Shown piece by piece: positions 26,935 through 36,417 of a stretch of 64,000 nucleotides of DNA (position 1 is its first letter; every line of letters begins with the position of its first letter). Source of the DNA: Corynebacterium matruchotii (GTDB taxonomy: Bacteria > Actinomycetota > Actinomycetes > Mycobacteriales > Mycobacteriaceae). The stretch spans positions 1,674,001 to 1,738,000 of the forward strand of contig NZ_CP050134.2 in assembly GCF_011612265.2 (NCBI RefSeq), written 5' to 3'. The notes beneath the pieces were generated by a model, which did not search any database, had not been told where the DNA came from, and saw only the letters and a program-made list of their open reading frames with translations. The translations under genes were made by a program, and so were the position numbers.

Positions 26935-27633
26935 ATGACGAACACAAACACCGTAAATGCCCTACCCGATATCCTGGAGCTGCCGGAACCTTTGGCAAAC
27001 CAAGTGGGTGAAGAGTACACCAATGACGCCCGCGAATACGTGTGGCTCCAAATCGTACGCGGCGAAGATGATGTGAAAGAACTCGTGGAAGATTTCATCG
27101 ACGGCTACGAACTTGAACCTTCCGCAGACACGAGCACCATCGTGACCGAATTCATCACCCACACCATGGCGATCCGACGGCAGCAGATTGCCGCACTCAA
27201 GGAGGCTGGGTTTTCCGGGAAAAGCAACCTGACGTTAGCTTTTGAAAAGCTTCAACAACAGGGGGTGTTGGCGCTAGAAGACTTCGGCTGCTGCAATAAT
27301 TGTGGGCATACTGAAGCCACCGGGCTCATGAACGAGGAATCTGACCGGTGGCAGGCCTACGTATTTTTCCACGAGCAGGACACCGAACGTTTGATCGAAA
27401 CTGGGGAAACCTGCCTACGATTCTACTGCAACTATCGGCACATTTGTTCAGATGAGGAGTGGCAAAAACTCGACCGCGCGCAGAAAGAAGCCCGGTTGGA
27501 TAAGCAGCTACAAGAATTATTCGTCACCATCCTCGTCCCCACGTTTGCGGAATATGGCATGACCGTGGAGTGGAATGGTGACGTGCAAAGCTGCATGATG
27601 CTCAAGAACGCGTTTTTCTTCCGGGATCTCTAA
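26935..27633 (+). CDS. DUF6891-like hypothetical protein
   Basis: 232 residues from ATG 26935, chosen because earlier starts lie inside the preceding gene. The middle holds a GCCNNCGHTEA cysteine cluster and AYVFFHEQDTERLIE, which I associate with the actinobacterial DUF6891 family. A possible metal site is Cys-Cys-x2-Cys plus a later RFYCNYRHIC. There is no signal peptide or membrane segment. Function unknown. Confidence 0.65.
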   Translation: MTNTNTVNALPDILELPEPLANQVGEEYTNDAREYVWLQIVRGEDDVKELVEDFIDGYELEPSADTSTIVTEFITHTMAIRRQQIAALKEAGFSGKSNLTLAFEKLQQQGVLALEDFGCCNNCGHTEATGLMNEESDRWQAYVFFHEQDTERLIETGETCLRFYCNYRHICSDEEWQKLDRAQKEARLDKQLQELFVTILVPTFAEYGMTVEWNGDVQSCMMLKNAFFFRDL

Positions 27634-27672
27634 GCGGCGTTTCCGGCCGGAAGGTAACGTCGACAAGCAAAA

Positions 27673-27709
27673 TCGGTGCAACCATCATGGCTGCACCGAC
27701 AAATTTTTT
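27673..27709 (+). terminator. Terminator between convergent genes
   Basis: TCGGTGCA (27673-27680) pairs with TGCACCGA (27692-27699), followed by AATTTTTT on the plus strand. On the minus strand the stem is followed by TTTTG, so it may also serve glgC. Confidence 0.75.
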
Positions 27710-28928
27710 ATTCCACTACGGAATTCTTACCAACAACAACCACGCCACCGGGGCTCAGGGAGAACCGATCGGCGTCACGTTCCTTGTCGACACCAATCAG
27801 GGCACCATCGCGGACCACGACATTCTTGTCCAAGATGGCGTGGCGCACAATAGCGCCCTTGCCGATACGCACACCAGGCATAAGCACGGAGCCTTCAACC
27901 GTGGCACCTTCCTCCACCATGACATCCGTCGACACCACGGAATTACGCACCGTGGATGCAGAAATGATGGAGCCTTGGGCGACCATGGAGGACTGGGCGA
28001 TACCGCCCTGCACAAACTTAGCGGGCGGGAGCTCACCCAAGTCGGTGGAGCGGATAGGCCACTGCTGGTTGTACAGGTTGAAGATGGGGTGCACGGAAAT
28101 CAGGTCCATGTGTGCCTCGTAGAAGGCGTCAATGGTACCGACGTCGCGCCAATAACCCTTATCGCGCTCGGTGGAGCCGGGCACATCGTTATTGGAGAAG
28201 TCATAGACGTGGGCCTGGCCCTTGGCCACGAAATACGGGATGATGTCACCGCCCATGTCATGGGTGGAATCCGGGGTCTTCTCGTCTTCCTTCAGGGCCT
28301 CGATGAGGTCCTTGGTGGTAAACACATAGTTGCCCATGGAGGCGTAGGTCACATCAGGATCGTCCGGGGTGCCGGGCGGATCGGCGGGCTTCTCCAGGAA
28401 CTCGGTGATGTTCCCATCGGCATCGGATTGAATGCACCCAAACGCACCGGCTTCGGACCGGGGAATGCGGATGCCTGCCACGGACACGGCCTTGCCGGAG
28501 GCAATATGCTCGGCAACCATTTGCTCGGGATCCATTCGGTACACGTGATCGGCACCGAACACAATCACATAGTCGGGCTTCTCATCATCAATCAGGTTGA
28601 GGGATTGCAGAAGCGCATCGGCAGAACCCAAATACCAGTGCTTGCCTAGCCGCTGCTGGGCTGGCACCGAGGCAATATATTGCGAGGTAGGCCCGGAGAA
28701 CTGCCATGCCTGAGAAATATGCCGGTCGAGGGAGTGGGATTTATATTGCGTGAGCACACAAATCTTGAGGTAGCCGGCATTGACCAGGTTGGATAGCACA
28801 AAGTCAATGAGCCGGTACACGCCGCCGAATGGCACTGCTGGTTTTGCTCGGTCTTCGGTGAGTGGGAATAACCGTTTGCCCTCACCGCCGGCAAGTACGA
28901 TCGCTAAGACATTATTTTGACTCTTCAC
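27708..28928 (-). CDS. glgC: Glucose-1-phosphate adenylyltransferase
   Basis: 406 residues from GTG 28928 ([20 protein letters not shown]); the longer frame begins in a non-homologous hydrophobic stretch. It makes ADP-glucose from glucose-1-phosphate and ATP for glycogen synthesis. Seen: the nucleotide loop [19 protein letters not shown], the [10 protein letters not shown] motif and a C-terminal left-handed beta-helix ([22 protein letters not shown]). It is divergent from glgA with a 102-base shared promoter region. Confidence 0.96.
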   Translation of the reverse strand: MKSQNNVLAIVLAGGEGKRLFPLTEDRAKPAVPFGGVYRLIDFVLSNLVNAGYLKICVLTQYKSHSLDRHISQAWQFSGPTSQYIASVPAQQRLGKHWYLGSADALLQSLNLIDDEKPDYVIVFGADHVYRMDPEQMVAEHIASGKAVSVAGIRIPRSEAGAFGCIQSDADGNITEFLEKPADPPGTPDDPDVTYASMGNYVFTTKDLIEALKEDEKTPDSTHDMGGDIIPYFVAKGQAHVYDFSNNDVPGSTERDKGYWRDVGTIDAFYEAHMDLISVHPIFNLYNQQWPIRSTDLGELPPAKFVQGGIAQSSMVAQGSIISASTVRNSVVSTDVMVEEGATVEGSVLMPGVRIGKGAIVRHAILDKNVVVRDGALIGVDKERDADRFSLSPGGVVVVGKNSVVE

Positions 28929-29030
28929 ATCCCCTAATTTATCCAAAAATGTGAGACATTGACCTAATAAAAGAATAAATGCGACGAATACCACGCACAT
29001 TTATTAACTTGAGCGGCTACATTTTAAGTT

Positions 29031-30203
29031 ATGCGAGTTGCAATGATGACAAAAGAGTATCCGCCCGAGATTTACGGCGGAGCCGGCGTACATGTGACTG
29101 AACTCACACGATATATGCGGGATATCGTGCCGGTCGACGTCCACTGCATGGGCGCCCCCCGCGACGAAAAAGACGTCTATGTTCATGGCGTCGATGAAGC
29201 ACTCAAAGACGCCAATCCGGCCATTAAAACCCTCTCAACCGGGTTACGCATGGCAAATGCAGCAAAAGGTGCCAGCGTGGTACACACCCACACCTGGTAT
29301 ACCGGCCTGGGCGGGCATCTGGCTGGCCTGCTACATGGCATCCCCCATGTGGCTACCGCCCACTCTCTGGAGCCGGATCGCCCATGGAAGCGGGAACAGC
29401 TAGGTGGCGGCTATGACGTGTCTTCTTGGTCCGAAAAGAACGCCATGGAATACGCCGATGCGGTGATTGCCGTGTCCGCGCAAATGAAAAAAGCCGTGCT
29501 GGATGCCTACCCCCGAATTGAGCCAGATAAGGTGCATGTGGTGCTCAATGGCATCGACACCGAACTATGGCAGCCCCGCCCCACCTTTGACGAGGCAGAA
29601 CACTCGGTGCTCAAGGAATTGGGCATAGATCCCAACCGTCCGATCGTGGCGTTCGTGGGCCGCATCACCCGCCAAAAGGGGGTAGAGCATTTGGTGAAGG
29701 CCGCCCGGTATTTTGATAAAGACGTGCAGCTGGTCCTGTGCGCTGGCGCCCCGGACACCCCGGAAATCGCAGCCCGCACCACCAAGCTGGTGGAGGAATT
29801 GCAGGCCGAGCGCGATGGCATCGTTTGGGTGCAGGAGATGCTGCCCAAGGATAAGATCCAGGAAATCCTCACGGCCGCCGACGCATTCGTGTGCCCCTCC
29901 ATCTATGAGCCGCTGGGCATTGTGAACCTTGAGGCCATGGCGTGCGGCACCGCGGTGGTCGCCTCCGACGTGGGCGGCATTCCCGAGGTGGTTGTGGACG
30001 GCACCACCGGCGTGTTGGTGCACTATGACGAATCCGACCCGGAAGCATTCGAACACGATATCGCCGAGCAGGTCAATAAGGTGGTGCACGACCAGGAGCT
30101 GGCGAAGAAGTTCGGCGTGGCCGGCCGGGAACGTGCCGTGACCGAATTCTCGTGGGCAAATATTGCGCAACAAACCGTGGACATCTACAAATCGCTGATG
30201 TAG
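29031..30203 (+). CDS. glgA: Glycogen synthase, actinobacterial GT4 type
   Basis: 390 residues of a GT-B glycosyltransferase family 4. The N-terminal loop is EYPPEIYGGAGVHV, and the C-terminal donor site has GRITRQKGVEHL and the E-x7-E motif in YEPLGIVNLEAMACG. In relatives it uses ADP-glucose to make maltose-1-phosphate or extend alpha-1,4-glucan. It is paired head-to-head with glgC. Confidence 0.94.
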   Translation: MRVAMMTKEYPPEIYGGAGVHVTELTRYMRDIVPVDVHCMGAPRDEKDVYVHGVDEALKDANPAIKTLSTGLRMANAAKGASVVHTHTWYTGLGGHLAGLLHGIPHVATAHSLEPDRPWKREQLGGGYDVSSWSEKNAMEYADAVIAVSAQMKKAVLDAYPRIEPDKVHVVLNGIDTELWQPRPTFDEAEHSVLKELGIDPNRPIVAFVGRITRQKGVEHLVKAARYFDKDVQLVLCAGAPDTPEIAARTTKLVEELQAERDGIVWVQEMLPKDKIQEILTAADAFVCPSIYEPLGIVNLEAMACGTAVVASDVGGIPEVVVDGTTGVLVHYDESDPEAFEHDIAEQVNKVVHDQELAKKFGVAGRERAVTEFSWANIAQQTVDIYKSLM

Positions 30204-30224
30204 TTTCCCCACTTCAAATCGTTC

Positions 30225-30260
30225 AAGCGCCGACCAGACGCCGTGCTGGTTGGCGCTTTT
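30225..30260 (+). terminator. Rho-independent terminator of glgA
   Basis: AAGCGCCGACCAG (30225-30237) pairs with CTGGTTGGCGCTT (30246-30258) with one G-U pair and an 8-base loop. It ends in TTTT and lies 22 bases after the stop. Confidence 0.88.
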
Positions 30261-30352
30261 GCGGTGCACGATTTTGGTTTTCCCACTACTCTCGGGAATA
30301 ACCGTGATCTACATCATTTCAGCAATTTCCGTGTGAGGAGACTTCATCCCCC

Positions 30353-31801
30353 ATGACGCACCGTCCTGAACTTCATGTCACCCCCGGAACCGGGGTTCTC
30401 CGCGCCCCCGCTGCTGCGCTTTTCGACGGCACCATCTGGCACGTATTCCACCAGTTCCAACCCCGCACCACCGAGGGCTCCCGGTGGGCGCACCAGTATT
30501 CTGACGGTTCCCCATTTTCCTTCGAAGAATGCGATGATGTGCTGGCCCCCGAGGGGGATGAACTTGAAATCCGGGCCGGCTCAGTCACCGCCACCGATAA
30601 TGAAGTCAACCTGTATTTCACCTCGGTGACGGAAACTGGGCGCAGTATTCATTTGGCCGAGGTGCCGGATATTGCCGCCACTGTCGAAAATGTGAACGAT
30701 GACCCCACCGCCTTGGATCCGCATGTGCGACGGGTGGGGGAAATTTTGGGCGATATCAATGGTGGGCGCTGGTTCCGCTCCCCCTGTGTGGTCCCGGATT
30801 GGCGGGACCACACGGATCGTGACTGTGGGCATTCGGGGTGGATCATGTTGGCGGTTCGGGGTCATCGGGATGCCCCCGAGGTGGTGGTGTGCACGTCACC
30901 GGATGGGGTGCACTGGTCCCTGCTCGGGCCGCTCGAACTGGTGGGCGATACCGGGTTACAGGGAGAGCGCATGGTCGCGCCCCGCATTATGCGGCTGCAC
31001 GACGAGGTCAAAGACAAAGTATGTGATGTGCTGCTTATCACTTTGGAGCGGGACGGCATTGACGCCTCAGGATATCTGATTGGCTCCCTGGTGGGGACCC
31101 AGTTTCGCGTCGATAAGCCGTTCCGCCGTATTGACCACGGTCATGATTTCACCCGCCCCCGCAACACCAACTTCGTCTCCCGTTCGAATAATATTGCGGC
31201 TCATTATCGGGATGCTTACCTGTTTGGGCTCATGAATGGCGTGGGCCGTCTTGACGACGCTTACCAGCACGAGAGCTATCTGGCGGAGGGGTGGGCGAAT
31301 TGTTTAAGTCTCCCCCGCCGTGTCACATTGCAGGACGGGATTTTGTACCAAACCCCGGCGCGGGGCCTGATTTCCGCCATTGAGGAGTCCGATCATGCGC
31401 TCATGCTTACGAGCATTTTTGAGGTGCCGCCGGGGGATGCCATCACGGTGGAGTTGACCGATTCGTGTGGTCAAGTGGCTGCCACAATTACACATTATGG
31501 GGACCGGCTGGAGTTGGACCGGTCGATGAATACGTATCATCAGGGTGATGAGGTGGCGGTGGCACCACTGGGTGAGGGGGACACAGACACGATCACGGTC
31601 ATTGCTGACGGTTCCACGGTGGAGGTGTTTGCCGATGGTGGGCAGGTGGCCATGGCCAGCCGAGTGTATTTCAACGGCCAATGCGAGGAGTTTCATTTGC
31701 ACCACACGCCTGGGGTGACGGTATTGCACACGAATGTGATTGCCCCTACCATGTCTGGGTTTTATCATCTCGACGATGTGGATGAGGGCATTATCCGCTA
31801 G
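30353..31801 (+). CDS. GH32-like protein without the usual catalytic acids
   Basis: 482 residues with a glycoside-hydrolase-32-like five-blade propeller (about 1-310) and a beta-sandwich (about 330-480, ending DGSTVEVFADGGQVAMASRVY). The family cleaves sucrose, levan or inulin. Key positions differ. Where GH32 has its nucleophile in WMNDPNG before FHxFYQ, this protein reads TPGTGVLRAP before WHVFHQFQP. The RDP transition-state Asp is Ser143 in FRSP. A glutamate remains at 205 (GERMVAP). No signal peptide, so cytoplasmic. It follows glgA by 149 bases. It may be a carbohydrate-binding pseudoenzyme or act by an altered mechanism. Confidence 0.75.
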   Translation: MTHRPELHVTPGTGVLRAPAAALFDGTIWHVFHQFQPRTTEGSRWAHQYSDGSPFSFEECDDVLAPEGDELEIRAGSVTATDNEVNLYFTSVTETGRSIHLAEVPDIAATVENVNDDPTALDPHVRRVGEILGDINGGRWFRSPCVVPDWRDHTDRDCGHSGWIMLAVRGHRDAPEVVVCTSPDGVHWSLLGPLELVGDTGLQGERMVAPRIMRLHDEVKDKVCDVLLITLERDGIDASGYLIGSLVGTQFRVDKPFRRIDHGHDFTRPRNTNFVSRSNNIAAHYRDAYLFGLMNGVGRLDDAYQHESYLAEGWANCLSLPRRVTLQDGILYQTPARGLISAIEESDHALMLTSIFEVPPGDAITVELTDSCGQVAATITHYGDRLELDRSMNTYHQGDEVAVAPLGEGDTDTITVIADGSTVEVFADGGQVAMASRVYFNGQCEEFHLHHTPGVTVLHTNVIAPTMSGFYHLDDVDEGIIR

Positions 31802-31807
31802 GATCCA

Positions 31808-33100
31808 TTAGGCCGCGGGGTCGCTGATGCGGCTAAGAAATAGGGGTGTGCCGGTCGCCACATCACCAATGACCAGGTAGAAGGGTCGGTCGGCGATGAT
31901 GTCGATGGGTTGTTCCGGAATCGTGCCGGGGGCAGCTCCAGCCAGGCCGCCGACTTCGGTAACCGCGCTGGCCACGGTTCCTTCCTCGTCCACTAGCATG
32001 ATGGCTTGCTGTACCGCTTGTGTGATGTCGACGGGGTTCACATTGGTCATGGTTGGCAGGTCGATGGTCCCAGCAAGGCCTAGGTATTGGAGGAAGGGGA
32101 TGAGGTCTTTTTTGGTGGTGAGCCGGAGTTTGGGCAGCCCCACCCGCACGAGTCCGGTGGTTTCGTTTGGCCGGCAGAGTTGGGATACGGCTTGCTTGAG
32201 CATCGTGGGGGTTACTTGCCCCGGGTCGGCGTCGGGGATGAGGACAAAGGCGGCAAGCTGCCCGTCGGTGTAGTCCAGGCGTACTCCCCGCCACCCGTCG
32301 GACACCGTGTAGGGGGCGGTGATGCGGGAGAGCCACATCATGTCGACCATGATGGTTTCCCCGGTGGTTTTGGTGAATCGGCTTTGGCGCGTCTTGTTGA
32401 TGCTGAAGCGTTCGCGCCATCTGGCGGCGAAGGTGATGGCATTTTGCAGCACAAAGTTGATGTCGCCCCTGGTGACATCGATGCCGGATTTGTTCACCAG
32501 GCCGGCGGTGCTTTTGGTTACCCAGTCGTCGAGGTTCTCTTGGGTGATTGCGCCGGTTTCTATCGGCACGTCCCACCCGGCGATTGTGTCGCGGTATGCC
32601 GGTTTGATGGGGACTTCCGGTGTGACAAGGAGCCTGGCTACCGCGGCGATCACGGGAATGTCTTGGGGCGTGGTGGCGGGCGGTCCGGCCCATGGATGCC
32701 ACATCGTCCATGCCGGCTGTAATTGTTTCGGGTCGATTTTGGTGGTGCCGTTGGCTGCACCTTCGGCGATGACGCCAGCAGCAGCGGCCGCCCCAACTGG
32801 GCTGACGACCGTGTTGGGTTTTGCGGGGAGATTGTCGGATCCCGCTGTGGTGTTGGGGCTGCCGAGCAGGGAAAACCCGATGGTCATGAGGTCGGATTGG
32901 TCGCCGTCGATGGGGGTGAAGTCCCCGTTGAGGGCGTCGTCGGCAAGCACTATGGGCGGCTCGGGTGGTTCAGGCGTGTTGGTTGGGGTCGGGAAGCTAA
33001 AGGTTGGGGTCATGGTGGTGGTTGTTGGGGTTTTGGAGGTGGTGCAGGTGGCCAGGCCGGGGGTGAGCGCGAATAGGGCGAGGAATCGGCGGCGGTTCAT
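31808..33100 (-). CDS. Serpin, Tat-exported putative lipoprotein (serpin 1)
   Basis: 430 residues. A twin-arginine leader (NRRRFLALFALTPG) ends LATC, a lipobox with an unusual Thr before the Cys. A Pro/Thr-rich spacer to about residue 50 follows. Serpin landmarks: NTVVSPVGAAAAAGVIAEGA, VLQNAITFAARW, GLPKLRLTTKKDL, the hinge EEGTVASAVT (from about 372) and the C-terminal signature DRPFYLVIGDVATGTPLFL (from 404). Counting from the hinge puts the scissile bond near Gly-Ala in GLAGAA. Serpins trap serine or cysteine proteases by loop insertion. First transcribed of the tandem is serpin 3; this is the last. Confidence 0.85.
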   Translation of the reverse strand: MNRRRFLALFALTPGLATCTTSKTPTTTTMTPTFSFPTPTNTPEPPEPPIVLADDALNGDFTPIDGDQSDLMTIGFSLLGSPNTTAGSDNLPAKPNTVVSPVGAAAAAGVIAEGAANGTTKIDPKQLQPAWTMWHPWAGPPATTPQDIPVIAAVARLLVTPEVPIKPAYRDTIAGWDVPIETGAITQENLDDWVTKSTAGLVNKSGIDVTRGDINFVLQNAITFAARWRERFSINKTRQSRFTKTTGETIMVDMMWLSRITAPYTVSDGWRGVRLDYTDGQLAAFVLIPDADPGQVTPTMLKQAVSQLCRPNETTGLVRVGLPKLRLTTKKDLIPFLQYLGLAGTIDLPTMTNVNPVDITQAVQQAIMLVDEEGTVASAVTEVGGLAGAAPGTIPEQPIDIIADRPFYLVIGDVATGTPLFLSRISDPAA

Positions 33101-33193
33101 GGTTTTAGCTTAACGACGATGGGTGGCGTGCCTCCTCTGATGTTTTCTTGCCGCTACCCCGTCTGACCTCGGATTACTGTGGTTCACATTGGG

Positions 33194-34294
33194 TTATGCC
33201 ATCTTTGGGTCACCGATGTGGCTGAGGAACAGGGGTGTTCCTGTTTCCACGTCGCCGACGATGAAGTAGAAGGGCCGGTTGGCAATAATTTCGATGGGTT
33301 TTTCTGTATAGAAGGAAACGCCCGTTTCCATGCCCCCGCTGGTCACCGCGCTCACCACGGTTCCCCGCTCGTCCACCACGATGATGGCCTGTTGCATGGC
33401 CTGGGTGAGCATGACGGGCGGATCTGTCATTGCTTTTAGCTGCGTATTCGTTTCCAGGCCGATGCAGTCGAACAGTTCGAAGAGTTTTTTCTCCGAGGTC
33501 GCTGTGAACCTGGGGAGTTCCACAGCGACGCGACCCATGGTTTCGTTCGGCCGGCAGAGTTGCGTTACTGCCTGCCGCAGCGTCGTGAGCGGCACTTGTT
33601 CCATGTCGTCATCGGGGATGAGGACGAAGGCGGCGAGTTCCCCGTCGGTGTAGTCCAGGCGTACTCCACGCCACCCATCGGACACCGTGTAGGGGGCATG
33701 GCGGACGGAACCCATCATTTCAACCCGGGTTACGGTGCCATCGGCCCGGGTGAAGTCATCGTCTAGTACGCCGCCTCGTCGAAAGTCTTCCTGCCATTTG
33801 GCAGCAAAGGTGATGGCGTTTTGCAACACGAGTTTCATTTCCGGTGTGACCTTGATTCCGGATTGTTGAATTAGGTTGGCGGTGTTGATTCGCGCCCATT
33901 CGTCAAGGTTCTCTTGGGTAATTGCCTCAATTTCGATCGACACGTCCCACCCGGCGATTGCCTCATGGTATGCCGGTTTGATGGAGAATTCCGGGTCGAC
34001 AAAAAGTTGGGCTTTCGTCGCAATCACCGGGTTTTTCTTCGGATGTCTGGTCGGTGGCCCCGCCCACCGCCGCCACATTGTCCACGCCGGTTGCAGCGAT
34101 TTCAGGTCGATGATCGGCTCGTCGCTGCTGCCTTCAGCAATGACGCCGGCGGCGGCAGCTACCCCGACCGGGCTCACCACCGTATTGGCGGAATCGGGGT
34201 CATCGAGCAGAAACAGCCCGATGTCCAACAGATCGGCCTGATTCTCTTCAGTGAGGGCAGCGCTGTGGATTGAAGAATCATTGGAAGAAGTCAT
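33194..34294 (-). CDS. Serpin without export signal (serpin 2)
   Basis: 366 residues. The N-terminus (MTSSNDSSIHSAALTEENQ) has no signal peptide, unlike both neighbours. Serpin landmarks: NTVVSPVGVAAAAGVIAEGS, VLQNAITFAAKW, the hinge ERGTVVSAVT (from about 309) and NRPFYFIVGDVETGTPLFL (from 339). The predicted P1-P1' is Gly-Val in METGVS. The hinge has Val where P12 is usually Ala, which may slow loop insertion. It lies three bases downstream of serpin 3, clearly one transcript. It is either cytoplasmic or has lost its leader. Confidence 0.83.
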   Translation of the reverse strand: MTSSNDSSIHSAALTEENQADLLDIGLFLLDDPDSANTVVSPVGVAAAAGVIAEGSSDEPIIDLKSLQPAWTMWRRWAGPPTRHPKKNPVIATKAQLFVDPEFSIKPAYHEAIAGWDVSIEIEAITQENLDEWARINTANLIQQSGIKVTPEMKLVLQNAITFAAKWQEDFRRGGVLDDDFTRADGTVTRVEMMGSVRHAPYTVSDGWRGVRLDYTDGELAAFVLIPDDDMEQVPLTTLRQAVTQLCRPNETMGRVAVELPRFTATSEKKLFELFDCIGLETNTQLKAMTDPPVMLTQAMQQAIIVVDERGTVVSAVTSGGMETGVSFYTEKPIEIIANRPFYFIVGDVETGTPLFLSHIGDPKMA

Positions 34295-34296
34295 AA

Positions 34297-35529
34297 TTAC
34301 CCTTTGGTTGGGTCGCCAACATAGCTAAAAAACAGGGGTGTGGCGGTTTTTGCGTCGCCGACGATGAAGTAGAACGGCCGGTCGGCAATGATGGTGATGT
34401 CTCCGTTCATTGGTGTCGCCATCGATTCCATGCCGACCTCGGTGACGGCACCGGCCACTGTGCCTTCTTCATCCACAATGATGAAGGCCTGCTGCACCGC
34501 CTGGACGATATTGGTGGGTAGGTCGGTCATTTTTGTCAGTTTTACTTTCTCCCCCAGGCCAACATGGTTGAAAAACCCCTTGAGGTCCTTGCTGGTTGTA
34601 AACCTGAATTTGGGAAGGCCAACTTTTAAAATGGCGGTCTGTTCCTGTGCGGTCACCAGGCGGGATAATGCCTGCCGCAGCTTTGTTGGGGTCACCTCCC
34701 CCATGTCATCATCGGGGATGAGGATGAAGGCGGAAAGTTCCTTATCGGTGTAGTCCAGTCGCACTCCCTGCCACCCATCGGACGCAATATAAGGGCCATG
34801 ATGCTGAAAGAGCCACATCATGTCGACCCGAGTAATGGTGCCGTCAGCTTTGGTGAAGTCGTATTTAATCGTGTCGTCTGCCTTGAAGGGGACCAGCCAC
34901 TTGGCAGCGAAGATGATAGCGTTTTGGAGCACCAGCTTCATGTCCGGGGTGACGGTGAGCCCGGATCCTTTCACCAATCCGCCGGTATTGGTTCGCACCC
35001 AGCTATCAAGATTGCCTTTTGTCACCTTGCCGGTTTCTATCGGCACATCCCACCCAGTGATCGTGTCACTGTATTCCGGTTTGATGGGAATTTTCGGGTC
35101 GACAAGCAGCCTCGCTGCTGCGGAAATCACCGGCACAGCCCCTGGCTTATTGGTGGGCTCCCCGGCCCACTTGCGCCACATTGTCCATGCCGGTTGCAGT
35201 CGTTTCGGGTCGATCGTTACTTTGCTGGTGGCGCCCTCGGCGATGACGCCGGCGGCGGCAGCCGCCCCCACCGGACTCACTACCCTATTGGGGGAACTCT
35301 GCTGGTCGCTACCTTGGCCCTGGCCCCTGGCCAGGTCGGTGCTGCCCAGCAGGGAAAGCCCGATGGTCAGCAGATCGGATTGGTCTTCTCCCTCGACGGG
35401 AGTGAAGGAATCATCCAGCTGCGCCTCCGCCCGGGTGCAGGCCGTCACCAATAGTGGTGCCGCGATGGCGGAAAGGCCAAGCAGGCAGAGGAAACGTCGA
35501 CGATTTAGGGGGTTTCGGCTCAGACTCAT
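34297..35529 (-). CDS. Serpin, Tat-exported lipoprotein (serpin 3)
   Basis: 410 residues. The twin-arginine leader NRRRFLCLLG ends with the lipobox LVTAC. Serpin landmarks: NRVVSPVGAAAAAGVIAEGA, VLQNAIIFAAKW, the hinge EEGTVAGAVT (from about 354) and DRPFYFIVGDAKTATPLFF (from 383). The predicted P1 is Met in MESMAT, a residue favoured by elastase- or chymotrypsin-like proteases. It is first of the three-serpin transcript and starts ten bases after the methyltransferase gene stop. Confidence 0.86.
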   Translation of the reverse strand: MSLSRNPLNRRRFLCLLGLSAIAAPLLVTACTRAEAQLDDSFTPVEGEDQSDLLTIGLSLLGSTDLARGQGQGSDQQSSPNRVVSPVGAAAAAGVIAEGATSKVTIDPKRLQPAWTMWRKWAGEPTNKPGAVPVISAAARLLVDPKIPIKPEYSDTITGWDVPIETGKVTKGNLDSWVRTNTGGLVKGSGLTVTPDMKLVLQNAIIFAAKWLVPFKADDTIKYDFTKADGTITRVDMMWLFQHHGPYIASDGWQGVRLDYTDKELSAFILIPDDDMGEVTPTKLRQALSRLVTAQEQTAILKVGLPKFRFTTSKDLKGFFNHVGLGEKVKLTKMTDLPTNIVQAVQQAFIIVDEEGTVAGAVTEVGMESMATPMNGDITIIADRPFYFIVGDAKTATPLFFSYVGDPTKG

Positions 35530-35538
35530 GCCCCAAGC

Positions 35539-36417
35539 CTAGTAATCCTGGTGGACCCTCCGCAGTCGAGTGACCGAAGCCCGGGCGGTCACCTGCATGG
35601 TATCCGGCAGGGTGGCGATGCGTTCCGCCAGAATGTCGGGGTGAATGTGCCTGGCCGAGGGACTCATGCCGATCTGGGTGGCAATGGATTGTTGGTCTAG
35701 ATTCATGACGAATTCGATAGTGGTGGAGTCGGCCACAGGCACCAAATGTTCGGCGGCCTGGGCGATCATCCGGTCGAGTTTGCCTTCTTCAATGTCGGCG
35801 ATGCCGAGGGGCCGACGCAGCTCCGCAAGGTGCCCGTGGTTGGGGGTGACCACAATGACCTCACCCTGGGGTTTGAGGATGCGGGCGAATTCGGCAGCGT
35901 TACGGGGGGCGAACACCACGGCGATGGCATCCACACTGGCATCCCGAATGGGCAGACGGGACCACACGTCGGCCACCACGGCACCAACCCTGGGGTGGCA
36001 GACGGCCAGGAGCTCCGCGGCGTGGGTGGACACGTCAATGCCGATGCCGCGGGCGCCGGCCACGGAATCGAGCACGTGGGACAGGTAATAGCCGGTACCG
36101 GCACCCACCTCGGTAATCACGGGTTGGGCATCATCCGGCAACCCAATATCGTCGAACAGGTCTTCTATAGTGGTGGAGACGGCTTCGACGAATGGGGCGA
36201 AATGCCCATGCGATAGAAATGTCTCCCGGGCGGTAATCATCGACAGGTCATCGCCGCTATACCGCAACCCATTATCTCCAGCAAGCGTGATATATCCCGC
36301 CGGGGCAACGTCGTAAACATGCCCGGATTCGGAAATCAATTGGGTGAAATCATCATTACCGGTGAGTGCGGTGCCATCAATGGGATCAGCAAGAACGTCA
36401 ATAATATCTTTAATCAT
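35539..36417 (-). CDS. RlmA-like 23S rRNA methyltransferase, zinc site absent
   Basis: 292 residues. The class I SAM fold has EVGAGTGYYLSHVLD as motif I and VFAPRNAAEFARILKPQG around motif IV, as in the RlmA(I/II) guanine-N1 methyltransferases of 23S rRNA helix 35. The N-terminal region aligns with the RlmA zinc ribbon (GHVYDVAPAGYITLAGD) but carries no cysteines, so zinc is not bound there. In RlmA(II) relatives the enzyme confers tylosin resistance; whether this one does is unknown. The serpin genes follow directly. Confidence 0.8.
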   Translation of the reverse strand: MIKDIIDVLADPIDGTALTGNDDFTQLISESGHVYDVAPAGYITLAGDNGLRYSGDDLSMITARETFLSHGHFAPFVEAVSTTIEDLFDDIGLPDDAQPVITEVGAGTGYYLSHVLDSVAGARGIGIDVSTHAAELLAVCHPRVGAVVADVWSRLPIRDASVDAIAVVFAPRNAAEFARILKPQGEVIVVTPNHGHLAELRRPLGIADIEEGKLDRMIAQAAEHLVPVADSTTIEFVMNLDQQSIATQIGMSPSARHIHPDILAERIATLPDTMQVTARASVTRLRRVHQDY

